This document shows positions 1 to 4,704 of a stretch of DNA of 5,223 bases, piece by piece. Source of the stretch: Candidatus Nomurabacteria bacterium RIFCSPLOWO2_12_FULL_46_14 (GTDB lineage: Bacteria > Patescibacteriota > Minisyncoccia > Phycocordibacterales > UBA9973); the NCBI GenBank assembly GCA_001786225.1, contig MFVV01000043.1, positions 6,370 through 11,592 on the forward strand. Reading direction: 5' to 3'. Below the pieces are notes generated by a model. It was not told the origin of the DNA and searched no databases. It saw only the letters and a program-made list of their open reading frames with translations. Each line of letters begins with the position of its first letter. Position 1 is the first letter of the stretch. The position numbers were made by a program, and so were the translations under genes.

Positions 1-53
1 CGGCCGCTGGCTGGACAACGACTGGCGCGGCGCTTTTCGGGTTGTCCTCCTCG
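1..53 (+). repeat. DGR variable region (VR), 3' part
   Basis: Bases 1-53 align without gaps to bases 497-549 of the template repeat. There are six mismatches (VR positions 5, 6, 26, 27, 33 and 36), and each faces an adenine in the template. The 43 non-adenine template positions are all identical. Four template adenines, in the codons GAC AAC GAC, are unchanged in this copy. The final 17 bases, from about 37 to 53, contain no adenine and are identical in VR and TR; this is where the initiation-of-mutagenic-homing (IMH) function normally sits. Identity stops abruptly after base 53. The 5' part of the VR lies outside the window. Confidence 0.93.
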
Positions 54-61
54 AGAAATGA
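1..61 (+). CDS. DGR target (variable) protein, C-terminal end only
   Basis: This is the last part of a gene that begins before the window. The reading frame starts at base 2 and gives GRWLDNDWRGAFRVVLLEK followed by TGA at 59-61. The frame is fixed by the template repeat at 497-549, which reads GNWLDNDWNGDYRVVLL in the same phase. The Trp-rich, Asn/Asp-rich segment ending in a hydrophobic RVVLL strand shortly before the stop resembles the C-terminal end of DGR target proteins with a C-type-lectin (FGE-sulfatase-like) fold, where variable residues line a ligand-binding surface. Relative to the template, four codons have changed: Asn to Arg twice, Asp to Ala and Tyr to Phe. The N-terminal domains, and so the protein's location and ligand, cannot be seen. 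No terminator is evident after the stop, so transcription may run on towards the template repeat. Confidence 0.85.
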   Translation, partial: GRWLDNDWRGAFRVVLLEK

Positions 62-311
62 TGTTGGCTCTTTGAATTTTTGTCTTTGAATTTGGATTGG
101 AAATTTGAATTGTTGAATTTTGCTTGCGTTTTGTTTTTGCATTTCGTATTTGGATTTCTGTACCGTGAATATCAGTACACCGGTTATAAATTTGTTATGA
201 CCCATGTGCCACGGTATCGGGAAGAATTTGTCGGGAATGTGCTCGAGCCTTGCCTTGGTCTGGCTCTGGCACAGTGTGGCTTATTCTATCTTAAAAAAAA
301 AGATCATAGTC
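62..311. other. Target-to-TR spacer, T-rich with degenerate TTTGAATTT repeats
   Basis: The stretch after the target stop is T-rich on the plus strand. It contains loose copies of TTTGAATTT at 71-79, 85-93 and 104-111, with a related TTGAATTT at 113-120. The spacing is irregular, so this looks like low-complexity sequence rather than a CRISPR or iteron array. From about 160 onward the composition becomes ordinary. A run of nine adenines lies at 293-301. No convincing promoter, tRNA or terminator is visible here. A weak ORF crossing this stretch is listed separately. Confidence 0.4.
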
Positions 312-346
312 TGTGCGAGAAACTACGGTATTTTGATACCGAATAA
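80..346 (+). pseudogene. Small ORF, possibly a truncated Avd-like remnant
   Basis: An 88-codon open frame starts with TTG at 80 and ends with TAA at 344-346. No ribosome binding site precedes it, and its first 30 or so codons come from low-complexity T-rich DNA, so the start is not credible as given; an internal ATG at 197 (residue 40) is an alternative. Residues 33-88 look more like protein. The stretch HVPRYREEFVGNVL resembles, by eye, the FIPKMRRYSLGIKI segment of the Avd encoded at 599-979, and a helical segment and a KKK run follow, as in Avd and S23 four-helix bundles. The ORF stops where the third helix would begin. It sits between VR and TR on the plus strand, the usual place of avd. 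It could therefore be a decayed original avd, but the similarity is short, and its 3' end overlaps the inverted-repeat structure at 312-409. It may equally be non-coding. Confidence 0.27.
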
Positions 347-409
347 TGTTTAGCCCGGCAATCTCTTTCTGACCTTGCTGGGTGGTGTATAAGGGCGGTT
401 TCTCGCACA
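312..409 (+). ncRNA. Putative three-way-junction RNA fold just upstream of the TR
   Basis: Bases 312-323 (TGTGCGAGAAAC) are a perfect 12-base inverted repeat of 398-409 (GTTTCTCGCACA). The enclosed 74 bases hold two more stems. One is CGGTAT-tttg-ATACCG at 326-341, a perfect 6-bp stem with a four-base loop. The other pairs 353-361 with 375-383, nine pairs including two G-U wobbles, with a 13-base loop. Together they form a three-way junction whose closing stem ends at 409, where the template repeat begins. The wobble pairs occur in the sense of a plus-strand RNA. Such a fold could be the 5' part of the DGR template RNA, shaping it for the RT-Avd complex. An alternative is a 98-bp MITE-like element with 12-bp terminal repeats of TGTG...CACA form, although no target-site duplication is visible. 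The pairing is seen directly; the role is inferred. Confidence 0.45.
388..393 (+). promoter_or_regulatory. Weak candidate -10 box for TR RNA
   Basis: TATAAG at 388-393 could serve as a -10 element starting a transcript near base 400, just before the template repeat. There is no good -35 hexamer at the usual distance. The box lies inside the junction strand of the predicted fold at 312-409, so if that fold is part of the template RNA this box is not its promoter. Confidence 0.15.
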
Positions 410-419
410 CATGTCGGGC

Positions 420-549
420 AGATCCCTCTTCCGGAACTCGGATGGGAACTGGAACGTTCCGTACGTCAACTGGACTGGTTCGAAGTGGAAGCGCAACGGC
501 AACTGGCTGGACAACGACTGGAACGGCGATTATCGGGTTGTCCTCCTCG
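420..549 (+). repeat. DGR template repeat (TR)
   Basis: This is the non-coding donor copy whose RNA is reverse transcribed with adenine-specific errors and transferred to the VR. The 3' end at 549 is exact, because identity with the VR stops there. The 5' end is estimated, since the matching VR is outside the window. In the target frame, codons from 432 read through RNSDGNWNVPYVNW and onward to RVVLL at 548. Eight AAC codons occur between 435 and 524. AAC is the codon favoured in DGR templates, because mutating both adenines reaches many amino acids but never a stop. An in-frame TAA at 390-392 shows that the frame does not extend far upstream, so the repeat is not itself a gene. The segment is more GC-rich than the avd and RT genes beside it. 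Confidence 0.9.
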
Positions 550-564
550 TTACTTTTTCTTTTT

Positions 565-600
565 CACTCCATTCCTCCTAGAGAAGGGTGGGGTGTTTTT
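565..600 (+). terminator. Terminator-like hairpin after the TR
   Basis: Bases 565-574 (CACTCCATTC) pair with 586-595 (GGGTGGGGTG) over ten pairs, three of them G-U, with an 11-base loop. Five T residues follow at 596-600, then ATTT. On the plus strand this has the form of an intrinsic terminator ending a template RNA about 50 bases after the TR. On the minus strand the hairpin is followed by A-rich sequence, so it would not stop avd transcription. The avd stop codon (599-601) lies in the T-tract. The hairpin may instead be a structural element of the spacer RNA that the RT and Avd recognise. Confidence 0.5.
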
Positions 601-979
601 ATTTAATCATCTGAGCCGTCTGTTTTTGAGCTTGGTTTTTCCAGCCATAGAGCATTTGGCCGATTTCTTCCAGCTTCTCCGATAGGTCAAGAAACTTTTT
701 CATTTCCATGCCTCCCAGTTCCTGGAGAGAGTATAAAAGGAATTTAAGTACGTCGTTTTTAGTAATCGCTCTCCCCAAGGCATCCACCCTTCTTTCACCG
801 GTTGAAAACTGAGCGATGGAGATAAGTTCGATCAGATCGGAAAAAGACGTGTCAATCTTGATACCTAAGGAATACCTTCTCATTTTAGGAATGAAACGAG
901 TCAAGTCACTCCAGTATGTATAGGCAGACATAATCTTTATTGCAATCTGCGAAAGTTTCGGACTAGACTTTATATTCAT
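599..979 (-). CDS. avd: DGR accessory variability determinant (Avd), four-helix bundle
   Basis: The 126-residue product matches the length and style of Avd proteins of the S23/four-helix-bundle family. Avd forms a pentameric, positively charged barrel that binds the RT and template RNA and is needed for mutagenic cDNA synthesis. Four helices are apparent: roughly residues 7-30; 38-57, after the family-like IPKMRRYSLG turn; 74-88 (NDVLKFLLYSLQEL); and 92-116, ending in EKLEEIGQMLYGW, a characteristic C-terminal helix. The tail is Gln/Lys-rich. The start ATG is at 979-977, with no Shine-Dalgarno sequence; a TATAAT lies 11 bases upstream, so the mRNA may have almost no leader. The gene reads against TR, RT and target, whereas avd normally reads with them. 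Minus-strand readthrough past its stop would make antisense RNA to the TR. Confident as Avd-like by pattern, not by alignment. Confidence 0.85.
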   Translation of the reverse strand: MNIKSSPKLSQIAIKIMSAYTYWSDLTRFIPKMRRYSLGIKIDTSFSDLIELISIAQFSTGERRVDALGRAITKNDVLKFLLYSLQELGGMEMKKFLDLSEKLEEIGQMLYGWKNQAQKQTAQMIK

Positions 980-992
980 ATCGTGTTATAAT
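964..992 (+). promoter_or_regulatory. Promoter of the RT gene
   Basis: TAGACT at 964-969 (four of six matches to TTGACA) is followed after exactly 17 bases by a consensus TATAAT at 987-992. This predicts a start near 999 and a leader of about 14 bases before the RT ATG at 1013. The -35 box lies inside the first codons of the opposing avd gene. Confidence 0.6.
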
Positions 993-1018
993 TATATCAT
1001 ATTATTAAATTTATGCAA
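991..1018 (-). promoter_or_regulatory. Promoter of the avd gene, sharing the palindromic -10
   Basis: Read on the minus strand, 996-991 is TATAAT, overlapping the plus-strand TATAAT in the palindrome TATAATTATA (987-996). A weak -35, TTGCAT, lies at 1018-1013 with a 16-base spacer and covers the RT start codon. Transcription would begin around 984, only a few bases before the avd ATG. Confidence 0.5.
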
Positions 1019-2035
1019 GGGCAGAAGGAGAAAAATAAAAAATTGCCTTCTTTTGAAGAAATTTTCTCCAGAGAAAATGTATTTTTGGCTTGGCATAACT
1101 TCGCTCGAGGTAAAAAATATAAGGAAGATGTCGCCGAATTTGCTGTTGATCTCGTTCATAACCTATCGAGTTTAAGAAATGACCTTATTTCCGGAAAATA
1201 TTCCCATGGTGGCTACCGGCATTTCAAAATAAGCGACCCGAAGCCGCGGGATATTCACAAAGCTGAGGTGCGCGACCGGGTTGTGCACCATGTTTTATAT
1301 AATACTCTCTATCCTTACTTTGACCGCAAATTTATTTTTGATTCTTACTCTTGCAGGCGCAACAAGGGGACGCACAAAGCCTTAAAACGTTTCCAGGAAT
1401 TCACCAGGAAGGAGAGCGGAATTTATCGAAAGAGAATATGGATTTTAAAATGCGATATAAAAAAGTGTTTTGCCTCGGTTGACCACCAGATTCTCAAATC
1501 AATACTTCGCCGAGAGATAACCTGTGAAAAGACTATGGCTATTATTGACTCAATCATTGACAGTTTTTATTCCGGGGAAGCTGGCTTAGGCATACCCCTG
1601 GGTAATCTGACTAGTCAACTCTTCGTCAATATTTACTTACATGAATTTGATCAATATATGAAGCGAAAACTTAAGGTTAAAAAGTATATTAGATATGCTG
1701 ACGACTTTGTAATAATTTCAGACAATCGCGATTTTCTTCTTTCCCTCATTCCACAAATAGGAGAATTTTTAAAAAAGCGGCTGCACTTTGAACTCCATGA
1801 TAAAAAAATATCCTTAAAAGCATTTTCTGCCGGTATAGATTTCTTGGGCTGGGTGCACTTTCCGCGCTATAGTGTTTTGCGAACGGTTACTAAGAAGCGA
1901 ATGTTTCGCAATCTTAAGAATTCAAGAAATAATAGCGCGTTCCCGTCCCATCTTGATTCTTATTTTGGACTTTTAAAGTATGGAAATGCTTGGTATCTGG
2001 AGACGGAAATAATGGCTCTTTATGACAATAAATGA
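1013..2035 (+). CDS. DGR reverse transcriptase
   Basis: This complete 340-residue RT belongs to the group II-intron-like class and carries the features that mark DGR enzymes. Fingers motifs lie at about 72-95 (KISDPKPRDIHKAEVRDRVV) and 107-124. The first catalytic aspartate is D148 in KCDIKKCF. Motif 4 is IPLGNLTSQ (194-202), where DGR RTs have [I/V/L]GxxxSQ in place of the QGxxxSP of intron and retroviral RTs. The catalytic YADD box is at 228-231, followed by FLGW at 277-280. A short C-terminal thumb ends in SYFGLLKYGNAWYL. There is no maturase or endonuclease domain. The enzyme should copy TR RNA into adenine-mutated cDNA together with Avd. No Shine-Dalgarno precedes the ATG; a strong TATAAT lies 20 bases upstream. 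The gene is visibly more AT-rich than the TR and the downstream genes. It ends in TGA and overlaps the longest possible frame of the next gene by 14 bases. Confidence 0.95.
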   Translation: MQGQKEKNKKLPSFEEIFSRENVFLAWHNFARGKKYKEDVAEFAVDLVHNLSSLRNDLISGKYSHGGYRHFKISDPKPRDIHKAEVRDRVVHHVLYNTLYPYFDRKFIFDSYSCRRNKGTHKALKRFQEFTRKESGIYRKRIWILKCDIKKCFASVDHQILKSILRREITCEKTMAIIDSIIDSFYSGEAGLGIPLGNLTSQLFVNIYLHEFDQYMKRKLKVKKYIRYADDFVIISDNRDFLLSLIPQIGEFLKKRLHFELHDKKISLKAFSAGIDFLGWVHFPRYSVLRTVTKKRMFRNLKNSRNNSAFPSHLDSYFGLLKYGNAWYLETEIMALYDNK

Positions 2036-2044
2036 TAATATAAT
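2034..2044 (+). promoter_or_regulatory. Possible -10 box(es) before the vWA gene
   Basis: GATAAT at 2034-2039 and TATAAT at 2039-2044 overlap directly upstream of the ATG at 2049, nine and four bases away respectively. No clear -35 is present. The spacing of GATAAT resembles the TATAAT-to-ATG spacing of the dgkA and thioredoxin-like genes downstream, consistent with a leaderless transcript. Confidence 0.3.
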
Positions 2045-2048
2045 TTTT

Positions 2049-3863
2049 ATGGACAAGCTTCCTAAAATAATACCGCCTTCGCCTCAACTCAACCCTGCCT
2101 CGGAGGGTGCCGGACACGAACAGGCCCTGGATTTCGTGGAAAGCCATCGGGATTATCTGGACCATTACGCCCGTGGCCGAGTCAACTTCCAACCGGCTCC
2201 GCCGGAGCTTGACACCTTTGCTTTTGATCTTAAAGAAAATATAGTCTATATAAATGACCGCTTTTATAGAAGGCTCGGGTTCTCCGACGAAGAAACATTA
2301 TTTGCTACCTGCCACGAGCTTGAACATTTAACCGAGAAAGCCGAGATGCTTACCGAGCGTGGCGGGGAGAGAAAATTCACAAGCTATGTAAAAAAAATAG
2401 AAGACTCTCGGGCCTACGGACTGTTGGATAACTGTGTTGCCGATATAAGGCAGAATCGGGCGGTAGTTGCTCGCACTCCCGGCTTTGCGGATTTGGAAAT
2501 ATCTTTATATAGAGAAGATCTTTTTCCGGAAACGGATTTTACCGGCGAACCTCGCCATATACAATTCGCCCAAGCGCTTCTTCGGGAAGCCAGAGTGCCG
2601 GGAGAGATCTGCCAGGTAGACCCGGAAGTGCGTGTCAAGCTTGACCAGGTGAAATCGGTTGTCAAAGGCGGCTTACCTCTGCTTGCGGCAATGACGCACC
2701 CAGCCACCCCGATGTCCACCAGGGTGCGACTGCAGGATAAATATCTTTGGCCGATTTGCCAGGAACTTCTGGAGAAAGATAAAGAAGATAAAAAGAAAAA
2801 TAAGGGAGAAGGCGAGGGTGATCCGAATGAAATGTTTAAAGATGCTTATGAGCGGGCGGAGAAGAAAGTGCTTAGCTCTGTTCCAATAAGAGACATAAAA
2901 AAAGCGCTAGAAGAATGGCAGGCAACGCCCAAGGAAAATCCGCTGGATGTCGCTGACCGAGAATATGCCGAGAAGCTGGGTGTGCAGACAGAAGATATCA
3001 GACGCTACCGTGATATTGTGAAGTCGCTGGAAAAAGCAATAAATACTGAAACCGGCGAGACTTTAATAGACGAATTGCATCAAATTTTCCGAAGAATAAT
3101 TTCCAGAAGAATAAAGCCGGCAATGAAGCCGAGGTATCCGACAGAGGAAGGCGAGGACCTGATTCATCCGGGAGAACTGGTGGCCTCGTTTAAGGGGGGC
3201 AATTTGGAACCTAAGGTCTGGGAAACCATGGAAGTCAGAGAAAAGCCCGGTCTTAAATTCGGGGAAGTTGAGATTACTCTGGTCTGCGACAGGTCGGCTA
3301 GTATGCTAGGCGCGAAAGCAATTGAACAGAACAAGGCGGCGGTTTTGGCCATGGAAGCACTTAAGAGATTCTCTGATGATTTGGAAAACGAAAGAGTCAA
3401 TATGGAAAGCCCGCTTGAAGTTCGGTCCGAAATTTATGCTTTCCAGGCTACCGGCGAGGATAGAATTCCCCTCAAACAAATGTCCAAAGAGCTGGAAGAG
3501 GGGGAAAGAGTAAAGGTTGCCAAAACTCTCTCCACCACGCCCGGCCTAGATACGACCGACTATGCAACGTTGGAAGCCATACATGCCGGTGTTGGTCCAG
3601 AAACCCGGGAAAAAATAAAGGAAGGAATACTTAAAAAAATTGTTATTGTCTTTACTGATGGAGTTAGCGGCAATGCGGTGGAAGTCAAAAGGAATTCTAA
3701 ATTGCTCAGAGAAAAAGGAGTAATCGTAATAGGTGTGGGTATTACAGCGGAAGGCGCGCCGGCGGTCGAAACTTATGCGCCGGAAGCTCGCCTGGCGGAA
3801 ACAGCGGAAAAGTTGCCATTTGTGTTGGCTGACCTTCTGAAGGAACACCTGGCGGATATTTAA
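2049..3863 (+). CDS. HExxH metallopeptidase-like / von Willebrand A domain protein
   Basis: This 604-residue protein is probably cytosolic, with no signal peptide or membrane segment. The N-terminal part carries CHELEHL, a zinc-type HExxH motif at residues 89-93, followed by DNCVADIRQNR (about 127-137), similar to the downstream Asn/Asp helix of vWA-linked putative metallopeptidases such as DUF2201. A Lys/Glu-rich linker follows at about 242-261, then a charged helical middle. The last 200 residues are a vWA domain: VCDRSASM gives the DxSxS metal site (D414, S416, S418), TTD at 502-504 is the likely threonine ligand, and FTDG at 535-538 supplies the aspartate. In known families such proteins often act with MoxR-type AAA ATPases; none is in the window. 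An in-frame ATG at 2022 would overlap the RT and add nine residues. The ATG at 2049 is preferred because a -10-like box sits just before it. Substrate and pathway are unknown, and the DGR link rests on adjacency only. Confidence 0.85.
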   Translation: MDKLPKIIPPSPQLNPASEGAGHEQALDFVESHRDYLDHYARGRVNFQPAPPELDTFAFDLKENIVYINDRFYRRLGFSDEETLFATCHELEHLTEKAEMLTERGGERKFTSYVKKIEDSRAYGLLDNCVADIRQNRAVVARTPGFADLEISLYREDLFPETDFTGEPRHIQFAQALLREARVPGEICQVDPEVRVKLDQVKSVVKGGLPLLAAMTHPATPMSTRVRLQDKYLWPICQELLEKDKEDKKKNKGEGEGDPNEMFKDAYERAEKKVLSSVPIRDIKKALEEWQATPKENPLDVADREYAEKLGVQTEDIRRYRDIVKSLEKAINTETGETLIDELHQIFRRIISRRIKPAMKPRYPTEEGEDLIHPGELVASFKGGNLEPKVWETMEVREKPGLKFGEVEITLVCDRSASMLGAKAIEQNKAAVLAMEALKRFSDDLENERVNMESPLEVRSEIYAFQATGEDRIPLKQMSKELEEGERVKVAKTLSTTPGLDTTDYATLEAIHAGVGPETREKIKEGILKKIVIVFTDGVSGNAVEVKRNSKLLREKGVIVIGVGITAEGAPAVETYAPEARLAETAEKLPFVLADLLKEHLADI

Positions 3864-3874
3864 GGGCAAATATT

Positions 3875-3880
3875 TATAAT
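3875..3880 (+). promoter_or_regulatory. -10 box 8 bases before dgkA
   Basis: A consensus TATAAT lies in the 25-base gap after the vWA gene and ends eight bases before the ATG at 3889. With the usual -10 to start distance, the mRNA would begin at or next to the start codon. No good -35 hexamer is found 16-18 bases upstream. Confidence 0.5.
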
Positions 3881-3888
3881 CTGCGGCT

Positions 3889-4278
3889 ATGAACATGTCA
3901 AATAAAAATTTAAGTGAAAATTCATGGAGGCAGGTCAAATATCGCAAAAGATTTCTGAACGCTCTTCGGGGCATGTATGTTCTCTTTAAGACCACCCGGC
4001 ATGCCTATGTATATCTGGCGGTAACTCTAACTGTGATCCTCCTTGGATTTTATTTAAAGATATCGCCTCTGGAATGGGTCGCCTTAACTTTCGCCATCGG
4101 CTTAGTGTTCGTGGTGGAAGCCATCAATACCGCCATTGAGATAGATATAGACTTAACCTCGCCCACTTTCCATCCGTACGCCCGCGATACCAAAGATGTA
4201 GCCGCCGCCGCGGTGCTCTTGTCTGTGTTTGTGGCGATTATTACCGGACTTATTGTTTTTTTACCGAAAATTTTGTAG
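3889..4278 (+). CDS. dgkA: Diacylglycerol/undecaprenol kinase, DgkA family
   Basis: This 129-residue integral membrane protein has the length and layout of prokaryotic DgkA, a three-helix trimeric kinase that phosphorylates diacylglycerol or, in many bacteria, undecaprenol for lipid-carrier recycling. Hydrophobic segments lie at about 39-56, 62-80 and 104-126. The signature EAINTAIE is at 77-84, followed by D88 and the KD pair at 102-103. These fit E. coli E69, N72, E76, D80, K94 and D95 with a constant offset of eight. By the same offset, E. coli E28, a catalytic metal ligand, falls on T36 in FKTTRHAY, so an expected glutamate seems to be missing; it could be replaced by another residue, or activity may be altered. 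An ATG two codons downstream (3895) is an alternative start. No Shine-Dalgarno sequence is present; a TATAAT lies eight bases before the ATG. Confidence 0.88.
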   Translation: MNMSNKNLSENSWRQVKYRKRFLNALRGMYVLFKTTRHAYVYLAVTLTVILLGFYLKISPLEWVALTFAIGLVFVVEAINTAIEIDIDLTSPTFHPYARDTKDVAAAAVLLSVFVAIITGLIVFLPKIL

Positions 4279-4284
4279 TATAAT
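4279..4284 (+). promoter_or_regulatory. -10 box 8 bases before the thioredoxin-like gene
   Basis: TATAAT begins on the base right after the dgkA stop codon and ends eight bases before the ATG at 4293, the same spacing as at dgkA. TTGTTT at 4253-4258 is a poor -35 candidate, with a spacer of about 20 bases. Confidence 0.5.
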
Positions 4285-4292
4285 CAACACAT

Positions 4293-4700
4293 ATGGATAA
4301 AAATATTAAAATTTTCGTTTCGGTTCTTGTTCTTTTGGTTGTCGCAGTCGCTCTCTTGGCAATCCTCCGGACCAGTCCTCCTCCAGCCTCTGCCGGCGAA
4401 TACGACGAGCTAGCCCAATGTCTAGGGGAGAAAGGCGCGGTTTTCTACGGGGCTTTTTGGTGCTCGGTCTGTAAATCCCAGAAAGAAATGTTCGGCTCTT
4501 CCGCCAAACTCCTGCCTTATACGGAATGTTCCACCCTCGACGGCCGTGGTCAGACGGCGGAATGTCGGGAGAAGGGGATTCCTTCCTATCCCACTTGGGA
4601 ATTCGCGGACGGCTCCCGTCTAACCGGGGCGATACCCATTCCGGAGCTAGCCGAGAAAACCGCCTGCGCCTTGCCGGCCGCTCCCGCGACTCCCGAATAA
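4293..4700 (+). CDS. Membrane-anchored thioredoxin-like thiol oxidoreductase
   Basis: The 135-residue product starts with one hydrophobic segment (about residues 7-24), an uncleaved anchor or signal, followed by a Pro/Ser linker and a small thioredoxin-fold domain facing outside the cytoplasm. The active site is FWCSVCK with C57 and C60, and SYPT (98-101) supplies the cis-proline loop. The stretch from LPYTECS to AECREKGI resembles the thioredoxin domains fused to or paired with VKOR proteins, including the extra cysteines C79 and C91. C43 and C125 are two more. The domain is shorter than DsbA and lacks its helical insertion. The gene ends four bases before a DsbB-type gene, so the two are probably cotranslated: the DsbB partner would reoxidise this protein, which passes disulfides to exported proteins. 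The ATG lacks a Shine-Dalgarno sequence. Confidence 0.85.
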   Translation: MDKNIKIFVSVLVLLVVAVALLAILRTSPPPASAGEYDELAQCLGEKGAVFYGAFWCSVCKSQKEMFGSSAKLLPYTECSTLDGRGQTAECREKGIPSYPTWEFADGSRLTGAIPIPELAEKTACALPAAPATPE

Positions 4701-4704
4701 TGCT

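Noticed and set aside
59..61. TGA read as glycine (genetic code 25), as in some CPR lineages
   Set aside because: TGA ends the target just after the conserved RVVLL strand and ends the RT at the expected length, and no internal TGA occurs in the genes of the window.
71..120. TTTGAATTT repeats as a possible CRISPR or iteron array
   Set aside because: The copies are short, imperfect and irregularly spaced in T-rich DNA, with no constant spacers and no cas genes.
313..323. GTGCGAGAAAC, resembling the GUGYG 5' end of a group II intron
   Set aside because: No domain V/VI, no maturase domain in the RT and no intron 3' boundary are visible. The RT carries the DGR-type SQ motif, so the match is most likely chance.
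574..579. AGGAGG on the minus strand, a perfect Shine-Dalgarno core
   Set aside because: It lies in the terminator-like hairpin after avd, and the nearby ATG is followed almost at once by a stop, so it serves no gene.
382..685. Two overlapping plus-strand ORFs across the TR (382-606 and 485-685)
   Set aside because: Both are in frames other than the one shared with the target VR. They consist of TR sequence, the terminator-like hairpin and antisense avd, and have no promoter or recognisable protein features.
3546..3995. 149-codon minus-strand ORF spanning the end of the vWA gene and the start of dgkA
   Set aside because: It is the reverse complement of two well-supported genes and shows no family motifs of its own.
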